A stretch of 64,000 nt of DNA from Vitrella brassicaformis (lineage: Eukaryota > Sar > Vitrellaceae). The notes beneath the pieces are model-generated. The model did not search any database. It had not been told where the DNA came from and saw only the letters and a list, made by a program, of their open reading frames with translations. Shown here one piece after another: positions 42,862 through 55,500 of the stretch (its first letter is position 1; each line of letters starts with the position of its first letter). Both the position numbers and the translations under genes were made by a program. Location: the NCBI GenBank assembly GCA_001179505.1, contig CDMY01000562.1, forward strand, positions 124,001 through 188,000, read 5' to 3'.

Positions 42862-45800
42862 ATGTCGTGTTCGTTGTCGTCGTACCTGAGCCAGCTGCCG
42901 GACAGCGACTTCACCCCCCCTCCCGGCTACAATCCCCTGAGCCCCCATCCGCACCGCGAGACACCGCCGAATGCCATCGACCTGCCCACCGACATATGGC
43001 TGCGCGTCGGCGAATGCGTCGACGGCTCGGGCCTCATGAAGCTCAAGTGCGTCAACCCAAGCATACGACACGCCATCCGCCTCTGCGACGACCTCTGGCG
43101 CCGCTGCGGCGCGCGGGAGTTCCCCCGGAACTGGGTGGACGGCCAGGCCTCAGGCAGTGGGAGCCATGCCCCGCCCCACCAGCTGCCCCACGCGCCGCCG
43201 TCGATGCTGCCTGTGGAGGCGGTGGGGTGCGCCGAGAGCTACCGGGAGCTGTGGAAGAGCAAGTGCAAGAAGCGGCGGCGGATGAAGCGGCTGGTGCAGG
43301 TGCTCAACGAGAAGCCGTCGTGGTACCGGTGCCTGGTGCACCTGCTGCTCGAGAGGGACATGTTTGGCGTCGACTGCGTGGAGCACCTGCTGCCCATGAT
43401 GCGCGACCAGAACAGACTCGACCTGGCCTACGTCGCCCGCAAGTTCGGCTGGTTCCTCCTCAGGTGCAAGTGCGGCTACCTCATCGACAAGGCAAAAGGT
43501 AAGCTGAGAGAGACATTGGGAGAGAGACAGGGAGAGGGAGAGAGGCAGGTTCTCGTGTGTGTGGTGTGTTGTGGTGTGTTTGTTGGACAGATCTGGTTGA
43601 GGGTGCGTTGATTCTGTCGAAGCTGCACGATCCGGCGTCGGAGCCGTCGATCGTCTTCGATGGCGAACTCACCAGTTTCCTGCAGAAGCACTCGCTGCAC
43701 AACCTCCAGGCCAAGGGCAGGGAGTACCAACTGCCCGTCGACAAGGACCTCAACATCATCACCGACAAAGTCAGTAGTGCCTTACATGCACACACACACA
43801 CACACACACACACACGGGGAGAGAGAGAGAGAGTGTGTGTTTGCCCATGGAGGGATCCGTGGATGAGTCGATGGACGTGTGTGCGTGTGGCCGGGTGCGG
43901 TGCAGGTTAGCGATGCGATGCTGCGGACCAAGGCGCGTCACGACCGTCGCTGCCTGGAGATGCTGTCCAAGGCGTGGCGCGACGAGGCCTTCCAGGGCAA
44001 CACCGACAGCTACTACGTTCCCGACAACTCATTCGTCCACAGAGTCGCACAGACCAAACGGGTCAGCTGACTGACTGACACAAACACACAACACACTGCA
44101 CTGCATGTGTGGGTGTGTGGGTGCGCGCGTTGGATGATGGCTGCAGGGGATCCCCATTTCGCTATCCATCGTGTACCTGGCCATGGCGCGCCGCGTGGGA
44201 GTCGACCTCATACCCATGAACTACCCCGGTAGGTTAAGTACTGACTGACACACAGTCACAATCGCATATATGCGCCCATCCATGTGTATGTGTATGTGTG
44301 TGGATGGATCTGATCCATACATTCGTTAGGTCACTTCATGCTGCTGTGCCGGCCGTTTGGGGGTCCATCTCGCTTCAAGACTCGCGACGAGTACCTCCGT
44401 TTGGTGGGCCGCTGCGACGCCATGAACCTCAACCTCGTCATCGACCCCTTCAACGGCGCCGGTACGCAGCCCTCACACACAGCCCTCACACACACACACA
44501 CACACTCTGTCGCAATGATATTTATTGGCTGCAGCGGTTCACCCATTGAACGAGGCGAGTCGTGCGCTGGAGGGCGTGTTGCTGACCCACTCGTTCCGCA
44601 CGGTCATCCACCGGACGTGCCTCAACCTCCTGCACATCTACAGGCAGGGCCAGTTCTGCAACGTCAAACGACTCCTAGGCGTCGTCGAAGTCATCACCTG
44701 CAACCGGTAGGTACACCACCACCACCCACACCGAACAGCCCACTCCACTCAGTGGCATGAAAGCGGCTTCTTCCTTGTTCCTATGTATGTTGTGGTGTCT
44801 GTCTGTCTGTCAGGGATGCGCACCTGCGTGAGCTCGGCCTGACGATTCCCAACGGCGGCAGCGTGGTGACCTACGACCTGCCGACGACGGCCGACCCCGA
44901 CTCAGCCCCCACACCCAACAATGGCGGCGGCAGTGTGAACGGCAACGGCATGCCTCTGGCACTCTCACCCACCGTGACATCACACCACTCACACTCACAC
45001 CCACCCGCCGGCCTCCCGCAGTTCAGCCTGCCCCCGTCCATGGCGTCCTTCACCTCTCACACATCGGCCGTGTCGTCGGCCAGCGATGGCAGCGGGACCA
45101 GCATGACCACGCACAGCATGGCCACCACCACTACAAGAAGCAGGAGGGGCGGGATGACCCGCACCAACGGCAGTGAGAGTGCGGCATCCCTCAGTGGCAA
45201 CAGCACCGGCAGCAGCGGCGGCAGCAGTGAAGATGGTGAGGAGGGGGCGACGCAGAGGGAGCCCAGGGGGGAGGCGGTGCGGGCCATGGTGGCTGACAGG
45301 AACCACCTGCTGTGCATGAAGGCACAGGTGCGTCAGGGGGGAGGGCAGCGAGGGAGCTAGGGATGCATGGGAACATACGGAACGGAGTGACCTGCATGTC
45401 TGTCGCTGTCTGTCTGTGGTCAGGTGCTGCACATGGCTGGTTTCTCGTGTGAGGCCAACGAGCTCGTCAAGACGCTCCCGGACTCGCCAAACATGCCGCT
45501 CGGCTCTCTCAGACAGCGGGTACGGAACGGAAAACACACAGCATCCCCCTCTCACACGCATATCACCTTGTCGAAAACCCCTTGTCTTGTTGGTCCATGT
45601 CTTGTCTGTCTCAGGCGGCCCGTGAGTGTGAGCGCATCAACGCCCGCCGGCAGGCCATCGAGTCGGATGTGCGGCGCATCCTCACCCTTCCACCCACAGA
45701 GGGCGAGCGCCTCTTCCTCTCAGAACTCGCCTGGCTCACCAAACACAGACCCCTCGACCAGGAAGGGCCACAGGCGGACCACCACCAGCACCACCACGCC

Positions 45801-47928
45801 GGGCCCCCCACACACAATAGCCACGACACCCCACACACGGACGACAGCGGCAGCAACCGCGCCCCCACCCCTGCCCCCTCCCACACTCCTGGTCAGCCGC
45901 CATCGGGACCGTCCGGCTCGGCGCCATCAGCCAAGCGTGAGGGCTGTGTGGCGTGCCGGGACTGTGCGGGGCGACGTCGCCACCAGCGGCATGCCACGGC
46001 CGGCGCTGCTGTGGCTGCGGATGGCGGTGTTGGTGGTGTGCGTGCGGAGGGTTCAACTGTGCAGCTGAACAGCAAGGCGGGCTGGTCCCGGCAGTGCGTC
46101 AAGGGGGACCACCCCTGCACCTCACCTGCATGCCCCTGCCGCACCGTCGGAGCCGAGGTTGGCATCCTCTTCGTCAGCAACTCGACCAGGGACAGAGACA
46201 GAGACAGAGACAGAGACAGGGAGAGGGAGAGGGACGACCTTACCCACACCACCCACACGCAGACACACGCCCCCGACGCAGTGGCAGCAGCGGACAAGGA
46301 CGCTAAGAGGCAGACCGATGATCGACGTGACGAGGGAGAGGGAGAGGCATCTGGAGGGGCTCTGGGGGGCGTGTCGGCGCCTTTGTCCCCCCCGCCGCAG
46401 AACGTTCGGTGCTACAGCATCGAGTGGACCTCCCACCGGCAGACGCTCACCGTCGGGTGCGGCGACGACCACCGCGCAGACGAGAAGCAAGACTCTGGCT
46501 ACTCTGCCGGGCCGCGCAGGTGCGTCAGCATGCGACCAGACGACGATGGCGACGGCGGCGAGGAGCTGCTGCTCTTCACCGGCGGGGCGCCCTCCCCTCT
46601 GCCTTTGCTCGCCCTCTCCCCCTCTGGCAGCCAGCACGACCCCAACTTGCCCGACTGCTCGTGCGGCGACTGCCCGGTCGGCACACACGCCGAGATCGAG
46701 AAGAACCACAAGCTCTTCTTCCCCAAACCCAAGACGCCCCCCTCCTCTCCCCGACAGCCCGCACCGGCACCGGCAGACGCACCCACCCCCCCAGCCACAG
46801 CCACAGCCACAGCCACAGCCACAGCCGCAGCCCCCTCCGCGCGGCAGCACAAGGCGCGGCTCAACCTGGAGATCGACTCGGACCTCGACGACGAGGAGGA
46901 CGACGACAGTGCCGACGGCAAGAGCAAGAGCAAAAGCAGAGACAAGGGTGGGAGGGGGAAGGAGAGGGAGAGGGAGAGGGGCGATCGTGTGCTTGGCTCG
47001 CCAATGCCGTTTGCCGACCTGTTTGGCGGCGACACGCGGCCCCCGCACGAGAGGGAGATCTGCAAGGCCGACCGGCAGCTGACCAAGCGGTCCAACAAGC
47101 GGCTCGTCAAGACGCGCGCCAACCCGTTCGGCGTGCCCGCCGAGCAGTTCTTGCGCGAGAGGGAGGCGGCCATGCAGCAGGGGGCTGGGGGCGCTGCTGG
47201 GGCTGGTGGTGGTGGTGGTGTCGTGTCTGACGGGGCAGGGAGTGGTCTGCGGCTGCAGTATTCGATAGGCCAGGTGTTCCGGCACCGCAAATACCGATAC
47301 AGGGGAGTCATCTTCGGATGGGACGCGCGGTACGTACGCACCGAATGATTTGAATGACGCACAGAGGCGGGTGGATGCCATCCATCCATCCATCCATCCA
47401 TCGTGTCGGACGGCCCGTCTCTCTCTCTCTCTCTCTGTTCTCTCTCTCTCTGTGTTCCTTCAGGTGCCAGGCGACAGAGCAGTGGAAGACCCGCATGGGC
47501 ATCCGCAAGCTGCCGAGGGGCGAGGACCAGCCCTACTACCACGCACTCGTACACCCAGAGGACAGACCCGACATGCCACAGGTAGCCACCCCCCCCCCAC
47601 CACCAGCAGCACCACGCCCATAAAACGATACATGTGTGTTGTGTGATGTGTGTTGCCAGTTTTACGTGGCCGAGGTGAATGTAGAGTTGGTGCCTGCCGA
47701 CGAGCTGGCGAGCGACTTCGACTTCCCGCACGAAGACGCGGGCAAGTACTTCTCGGCCTTCGACAAGGACACTCTCAGATTCGTCCCTAAACCTGCACTC
47801 TCCAACAGGTCAGTCAGTCACTTAACCACTTAACCATTTACTCAAGGGAGGCATGGCCTGCAATGCACTCACTGACTGTCCTTGTTGTGTGTGTGGTTCT
47901 TGGATGGATCAGGTACCCTGACGGTTGA
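42862..47928 (+). CDS. FBXO21: FBXO21-type F-box protein (F-box, SirB1-like transglutaminase fold, YccV-like domain)
   Basis: Substrate receptor of an SCF ubiquitin ligase by homology. Exon 1 (42862 to about 43498) holds an F-box-like segment (IDLPTDIWLRVGECVDGSGL, then LKCVNPSIRHAI). Following exons carry the SirB1/transglutaminase-like domain: LILSKLHDP, then TKRGIPISLSIVYLAMARRV and YPGHFMLLCRPFG, NLNLVIDPFNGAG. The YccV/HspQ-like domain is near 47250-47700: SIGQVFRHRKYRYRGVIFGW and YYHALVHPEDRPDMPQFYV. The last exon ends RYPDG (TGA 47926-47928). Between the two enzymatic-fold domains lie several hundred residues of low-complexity Ser/Gly, Asp/Arg and Pro-Ala-Thr-rich sequence absent from animal FBXO21. 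This domain order is diagnostic for FBXO21. Confidence 0.93.
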
Positions 47929-49240
47929 CTGGGCCGGGCCGGGCCGTGCACATCCACGAGGGAGGGAGGGATTGGTGGGGGCATAACCTCATGACATGAG
48001 GGATGACAGCGACACCGACCATTGTCTGGAGGGGCGGGATGGGCCCACTTGTCTGTTGGTTCGTGTCGTGCATGTGTGTGTGTGTGTGTGTGTGTGTATC
48101 ATCAGCTGGCCAGGCAACGCACCACCGACTTTGAGTTTTTTGCCAATGCATTGAAAGGGACGAACACACAGCTAGACATTTAACGAACGAGTGATGAGAG
48201 GAGAGGAGCGAAGGGGAGGCGGGCAGGGCAGGGCAGGGCAGAAAGACACAGGAGAGAGAGAGACAAGCGAGATGTGATGAGTTTATTGACGGCCGCAATG
48301 AATGAAGGGGCCCGACTCGCCCCACGAAGCGGCAAAGTGATAGATATGTGTGTGTGTGTGAGAGAGAGAGAGAGGGTGTCTTCTCTTCCCTTGGCCTGCA
48401 TCCCGGTTTGCCTGCCTGCCTGATGATCCATCCATCCATCCGCTCGATTCTTTTTCGCCGCCGGATCGACTGATCCATGTGCTGCATGGCATGCATGTCG
48501 TCTTTTCGTTCGTATCTCCCCCTGTCTGCCTGCCTGCCTGTTGTGCATGTGTGTTGATTGATTTTGCTGTGCGATTTTGCCCTTGAAAGCTGCACATGAA
48601 TCAAGACAAAGTGGGGATGGATGGATGGATCGATGGATTGACGTGTGACTGTCTGTGTGGGTGGGTGTAAGTAACTACTGAGTAATGTGCCTATCAAGCT
48701 ACAGCTTGGCACATCATCCCTCCCTCCATCCCTCCCTCCGTCAAAGTGTCAAAGTGAGTGTGGTGTTATAGCCTGAGCGTGTCCATTGATTCATGTGTAT
48801 GTGTATGTGTGTGGGTGTGGGTGTCGCGAAGAGGAGGGTGGGGTGAGATGGGGTGGGATGGGGCGAGTTTTGAGCTGATGGTGGACGAGACGGGGGGAGG
48901 ACAGCCAGCCGATGGGTGGGTGGTTTCGCTTCGCATTCACCGCTTCGTTTCCTTCGTTTCAACATGCTTGCCAGCTAGCTATTCATGACATGCTGCGTGT
49001 GCATGTGTCATGTGTGTGTCATCTACCTCATCCATCGTACTACGTCGTGTGTGGCGGCCCTCTTGCCTTCCTTGTTGTGCTCACGAATGGCAGCACAGCA
49101 CAGCACAGCACCAGGCAGGCAGAGAGAGCCCATCTCACAGCGGTGCATTCCCGCTGTGTGCCGACTTTTTCGGTCTCATTCGATGATGGAGTGTTTTTGG
49201 TGTCGAGAGCACAGCACAGCACCCGCGCCGCGCCGCGCCC

Positions 49241-49273
<33 letters not shown>

Positions 49274-50300
49274 CGGAAGCACGTGGAGCGAGTTTTTCCA
49301 TTCCACCTGCTGCCCTGCATGAACCGAATCGAATCGATGAGCCGATCTGAATGTATAAAGAACGTTTGGCTTGACGAGTTTTTCATGCCATCCATCCATC
49401 ATGCGTCGTGTTGGTGTGTGGTGCATGTGTGTGTGTGTGTGTGTGTGTGTGCCCGGCTAGGCTACCTGGTGTCGAGAAGAGACACAAACAGCCGTGTACG
49501 CTGTGTGGCTGGGAAAGAGGGAAGGGAGTTGTATGGGGTGGGTGAGCTTCTGGAGCGGAGGGACTGTCTGTCTGTGGGGTGTGCGTGTGCGTGGGATCAG
49601 CCAGCCATCGATCCCTTCACTCACTCATACGCCTGGCTGCCTCACCCACCTGGCTGTGATTGACGTGACGCGTGCAGCTAGAAGTCTTTGTGTCGGTCAT
49701 CCATCAGTCAATCGGCAAATCGGCAACTGCCTACCTACCTGCTTGCTTCACACACACGGAAAAGATTGTTACACTCACTCATTCACTTACTCTCCTCGTA
49801 ATTGTGAGAGGAAAGGTGCCTCTCGACTGACTGGAACGATTGACTGACATGGGCGCTGCCTGCCTGCCTGCCTGCCTGCCTGTGGATCGATCAGCATTGC
49901 AAGCATCAGTCAGTCACGGCAAGGCGATGCATGGTCTGTCTATCTACGAGTGTATGGCTGTGGTTTGAGAGAGAGCGGGGGAGGAGCCGACTGACCTGGC
50001 CTAGCTGCTCACGTGCGTCTGCTTGCGTGTTGACAGGTGACTTGAAGATTGCAATGATATGCAGTTGTGTGCATCTGTGTGTGTGACTGAGTGACAGCGC
50101 GGCGTGAGCCATTTCGTGAAGCTCATCACTGTGGGGCGGTGGGTAGCTTGTCGATTGGTACGGACACATGCCTATTGCGTATGCCTACAGACGTGGTTTC
50201 CTCAACGCGCGTACCATCGTGGAACGGGGCCCTGGAAAACCAGAACCAGCGGCAGATTGCTGCATCTCTTGACGAACCATTCCCCTCCCCGACAAGCAGA
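47929..50300. other. 2.4-kb intergenic region, simple repeats
   Basis: It contains (GT)n near 48075-48097, (GA)n near 48360-48375, GGAT/CATC, AGAC (49240-49272) and CCTG (49858-49880) repeats. Small frames translate as repeats. The 5' part of the PPTase transcript may begin in 50090-50300, where an open frame continues upstream of the chosen ATG. Confidence 0.5.
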
Positions 50301-52133
50301 ATGGGACGGCTGCGTGACAGCAGTGACAGCTATGCGGTGCGGATTTTGCTGTGCGAGGTCGCCAACACGGTGCTGGACGAGGGCCTCCGCGAGTGTCTGG
50401 CAGAGATCCTCCCGCAGTCGGAAATTGACCAGATCTACAGGTCGGTCGCAGAAAGAGCCGGAGATGAACCACACACGCCAAAGAAAGAAGCACCAATCTA
50501 TCCATCGCCTGATCTGATTGAATGCGCTTCTCTGTCTGCTCTCTATTGATTGTCCTATGGATCCCTCTTCGTCCAGGTTTCGGTTTGATGCCGACAGGAG
50601 GATGGCGCTGGCCAGCCGAGTGCTGGCGCGGCACGTCATAGCCGACGAGGGAGGCTCCGACACCGACATGCTCGCCATCGACATCGAGCGCTCCAAGAAG
50701 GCTGGCAACAGACCCATCTGGGTGGGGTGGGGTGGGCCTGCACTGCACATCGGTAGCTGGACAGGCAGCATTCATTGCGCGTGGTCTGTCTGTGTACGTC
50801 TGTGTGTGCAGAAGCCCTCATCGCCCAAGGACCGATTCATCCACTTCAATGTGTCGGTAAGTCAAGTCAGCCAGCACACACTGGCATATATGACAGCTGA
50901 TCGTGTGTGGTGTGTGAGATACCAATAGAAATGTGTGCGTGTGTGTTTGTTCAGCACGACAAGGACGTGGTGGTGTTGGCGGCCTCTCGCCAGCTGGTGG
51001 GCATTGACGTTATGAGAATCGCTACGACAAAAGAAGAGTACGTCAGGGAGGGAGGGAGGGATGGCACACCAACCTGTTGATGCCAGTGCCATGAAATGCA
51101 TTCAGTCGTCCCCTCCGGGACTTCTTCGACAGTCTTCGCGGCTCTTTCAGCGCTCTCGAATGGTGCGCCAGCACTATGCCAAAAGTAGGTGCTTTCATGT
51201 GCAGTGTGTCTTGTTAATATGTAGGCGTTACATCACGCAGCCGGCTGGCGAGCGGGACCAGCTGGAACGATTCATGGAGTGAGTGAGTGAGCTATAGAGG
51301 GGAGGGAGGGAGGGATGGATGTCCCTATTCTGTTCTGTCGCTGCATTTGATTGCGTATGTGTGTGTATGAGAATGTGTGTGCCTGCTGGTCGGTCCTTCC
51401 TTGCTGCAGGTTGTGGACGATGAAGGAGGCCTACGTCAAGGCCATCGCAACCGGTACAAATCAATACACGCGAAATCAGGTGTTCACCACACCACCGGTG
51501 TTTTGACGCGGTCTCTCTTCTCGCGAATGAATCACATCAGGTCTCTATGTCGAGCCGCTGCGTCTGGAGTGTGTGTCAGAGTGCAACGGCGCCAGTACCA
51601 GCAGCACATCAACGCCACCACAAGCGTCCTTTGCCCTCGGGCCCATGAAGGTCGATGGCAAACCACTCGCCGTAAGAAAGAAAAGGCCGGGCGTTTCCAT
51701 TCAGCGCTGCACTCACCATCAATCCATTCGTACCGTACGTGTGTGTGTGTGTGTGTGTGTGCGCCAGTCATTCTGTTTTCGCCACCTGCGGCAGCCCGAT
51801 GGGTACATGATCTGCCTCGCCATGGGGCCCCACAAGGCTGCACACGAGCTATACGGCAGCTTCATACCCAACGTCCGTCCGTGAGCAGACCTCATAGAGA
51901 GATCCCATCCCGCTGGTCTGGCTGCCAACTAACTACCGATGCTCTGCTGCTGTCAGGATGTGTTGACGTGTCCGTACGACCCGCCCGCGGCGCTGACCGA
52001 CGAGCAGGCAAGAGAAGGAGAGAGAGAGAGGGACCAGTCGTCGATTTGTGTATGGTATGGTATTCAGGTGTGGGTCGAGGCGGTTGACCTGACGGACCTC
52101 ATCAACCGCTACACCATACCTGGGGCATTCTAG
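50301..52133 (+). CDS. 4'-phosphopantetheinyl transferase (Sfp/AASDHPPT type)
   Basis: Transfers phosphopantetheine from CoA to carrier-protein serines of fatty-acid or polyketide synthases. About nine exons. Motifs: RMALASRVLARHVIADEGG (family R....R lead), KDRFIHFNVSHDKDVVVLAA (FNVSH substrate-binding core, split by an intron), LVGIDVMRI (metal-binding Asp), and LWTMKEAYVKAIATG (W.xKEAxxKA with catalytic Glu and Lys), all intact. C-terminal strands SFCFRHLRQPDGYMICLAMG and VDLTDLINRYTIPGAF end at TAG 52131-52133. The frame is open upstream to about 50091, with other ATGs (for example near 50181), so the N-terminus is uncertain. Photosynthetic alveolates carry large type I synthases that would need such an enzyme. 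Confidence 0.88.
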
Positions 52134-52573
52134 CTAGTGTGGCAGGCACTGTCTATCGACCCACTCATCTATCTACTCTACCTGGCTGGCCCGCCGTCTG
52201 TCAGTCAGCACAACAAAGGCTGTGCTGTGCTGTGCCGACGTGGGGCGGTGCGGTGCGGTGCGGTGCGGTGTGATGCGATCGGCATTTGTTCTTTCGTGTC
52301 TGTCAAGGCGATGGGAAGAACGCATCAGCTCTGCACACACAATGTGAGCGTCAGGACGATCGGGTCTTATGTGTCATTCGGTGTGGGTGAGTACGTCATA
52401 CATGTCACACAGTCCAGTCAGTAAGGCAGGCCTACCAGCCCAGCCGCCAGTAGCATGTAGGCACATGTGACATGACTGCCGCAGACAGACAAAGGGCGCG
52501 GGAGGGAGGGATGGATGCATGGATGTCTGTGTACGCGCATGGCCGTGAGTGAGTGAGTGAGTGGGTCAGTCAG
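52134..52573. other. Convergent spacer
   Basis: 440 bases with a GGTGC repeat (52245-52268) and GAGT repeat (52547-52562). No gene. Confidence 0.4.
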
Positions 52574-55500
52574 TCAGGCGATGCTCGAGTGCTGCAGGAT
52601 TTGCTGTATCATGCCGCCCCAGGCGGCATGCAGGGTGTTCTCCGCTGACTTGAGCTTCCTCAGCAGAGCCAGGCTGTCACACGCCTGCACACACACGCAC
52701 GCACGCACGCACACAGGGAGGCATGCTCGTATGTGAGACCGATGATCATCTGTTGATAGGGAGCCCTCTCTCTGCGTGACCTGTCTGTGAAATGTGGCCT
52801 TGAAAGCGTCGAATGCATCCCTTCTCGCCCTGCACACACCACACCGCATAAGGGGAGTTAAAGCAATGAATGCACTCTGCCAGATGAGATGGCGTGTTCA
52901 GTAATTACTTGAAGAGTCCCTTGTGCACCGGCGATCTGAACGACTCCACATCTGGCGACCTGTGAGGCAGGCAGACAGACAGACGCATGACATGGATGGC
53001 CTTGGCTCTGTGGGCGTCTGTGTCCTTTTTCTCCCTACATTCCCTCGAGAGGTCCCTCCCCCTCTTCCCCCTCTTCTTCTCCTTCCTGCTCTTCACCGTC
53101 CGCCCCCTCTGCCGCCTCGCCCTCCTCCCCCTCGTCATGCTGGCTCTCTTGTGTCTCACCCTCCCCACCAGGCCGGTACGAGTAGCCATCAGCCGACCAT
53201 TCCTCACCTAAATGGATCCATCCATCCAGCCATCCATCCATCCAGTCATGTGTGCATTGGGTGTTTCGCTGAGCTGACTGAGTTGCAGCGCGTCGAAGTC
53301 TTCGCCCTCCCAAGTGCGGGCTGGGAATGGCTGCGAAGGGTCGAGTGGCGGTCTGTCGATTGCGACGTCGTCCCTGAACCGCCGCTTGAGCGACTTGCGC
53401 GCCACGTCGATGTCCTCATCGCCTGGGAGGGGGCTGAAGTGAATGAAGTGAGGCAGCGCGTCGACCAACGCCACGGACGCCTGCCAAACAGCACAGCACA
53501 GCACAGCGAAGACACAAATGGCCACACCGGACTCTTCCGTCCGTCAAAGTGTATACCTCAAAGTGCGCTGTGCACGAGGCGGCAAAGTCTTTGGCGACCT
53601 TGACTAGCACTCGCCGTATCCTCCCGTGCGCACGCTGCAACGCCTGAGACACACACACACACACACACACAGGTGAGAGGGAGACACAGGCAGACAGACA
53701 CCCACACTCGCGTCGCTTACGGTGCGGGTCTTCTTCTCCCGCGCTCTCTCCGACTCACATAGCGCTCTGACCGACCATGTCAGCCACCACGCCACCACAC
53801 ATACACACAGACATGGGAGAAAAGGCGTTTGTTTGTTTGTTTGGTTATTGTTTACTTGACTTGGGCGGCGCAGTTGGGGTTGGCCAGCCCGGGGGTGAGT
53901 TGCTTCTCGTTGGCCTCTCGCTGCCGCTTGGACTCGCCCATCGCCAGTCGCAGCTCGTCCTCGGCCGCACCTACCTCACTCCTACATGAGAGAGGAGCCA
54001 ATGGATTGATGTCTGTCTGTCAGTCTGCGTGGCTTGGCGGCTGACCTGAGGCGGTTTGTGTATCGCTGGCGCAGGTCAGCGAAGATGTTGGCGCCCAAGT
54101 GGGGCAGCACTGACTCGAGCAGCACCACACACAGCTGCCGCAGGGAAAGGCAAAACTGAAGCCAACACACACGACACGACAGAGACATGAAAGATACGAG
54201 ACGCCGTCTCCGGGGGTGCGGTGCATCCACGTGACGTGCCTCGGTGTGCGACTCGTGTGCGGATGCCTTCATCGTCTCGAGGAACCTGGTCATGAAGTCC
54301 GGCACGCTGCCGCCATAGTTGCCCCTGGCCTCAGCCCCAATCTTGTCCACTGTCGGGTTGAACGGCTGTCCCTCCCTCCTCACCCCGCCCAGCAGCCGCC
54401 AGAGACACCCCTCACACAACGCGCCTTCGTGCTCATCATCCCCCTCGGACGGCTGCACGCGAGTCTCCTCGAGCATTGCCGTCAGCGGCTGCTCGACTGG
54501 TGGGTACATGGCCGCGGCCTTGTCGGTGAGGCACTCGAGCTTGGCGCACATGGTGCGGACGCTCAGCACCAGCACGCCTAATGCGCTTCTGCCCTCCATC
54601 GCCACAGCCGTGTGGTTGGCACGGCCGGATGCCGCCGCGGGGATCTCGGCGAGGTGGGGTGCGAGGGTGAGTTCGGCCGGCACGTTGGTGTGAGGGCTGA
54701 GAAGGGGGTGGTCTGGCTCTGCTGGTGCGAGGGTGCCGGTGGTGCTTGTGTTGCTGCCGATGAGGCGGAAGAGGTACACCAAGAACAGCTGCATCTGTTT
54801 GATGGCGCTGGCGTAGAGGGACGTCATGCTCCGCAACTGCTCCTGCGCCCGCCTCCGGGGCCCGCCGTGCTTCCTCCCGAGCCCCTCCCTCTCACAGAGA
54901 CTCTCTATGGCGTCAGCACACGCCTGCTCGAACTCTTGCAGCGGTTCGGTCTGGCACAGTTCAGCTTCTTCGGTCAGTTTGTCGATCATGTCTGTCTGCG
55001 CCTGCTGCTTCTCGTCGAGGATGGCGTCGAGGGCGGCGGTTTCCTTGCGATAGAAATCCATTTCGAGGGCGCTGTAGGACTCGATCGTCGCGCATGTGGA
55101 GAGGTACTCGGTGTTGAGGCCCTTCAGGTAGCTGATGCCGCTGGTGCTCAAGGTCTTCAGCTCCTGCCAAGTTGCGAAGATGAAGACACGCGAGACCTGG
55201 CATGTGTCTCTTGGCCTACCCACCTTGATGAATGTGCGGCACTGGTCACACAGCTTGCCGTGGGCCTCCTTGACGTTCCTCTGACACCGCACATAGGAGA
55301 CTTGGCAATGAAGCTGGTCTGTCTGTCTGTCTGTCTGGGTGTCTGTTTGTCTGTCTGTCAGTCCCTCTTTCTCACTTGGAAGGCGCTGTAGGCGGCGAGA
55401 CTCTTGCCGTTGGGCAGCTTGGCCGACTCTTTTTCCACAACCTTCTTAAATGTCTCCTGAGCGTGCAGCAACCCCTCCTGACAGACACAGACATACACCA

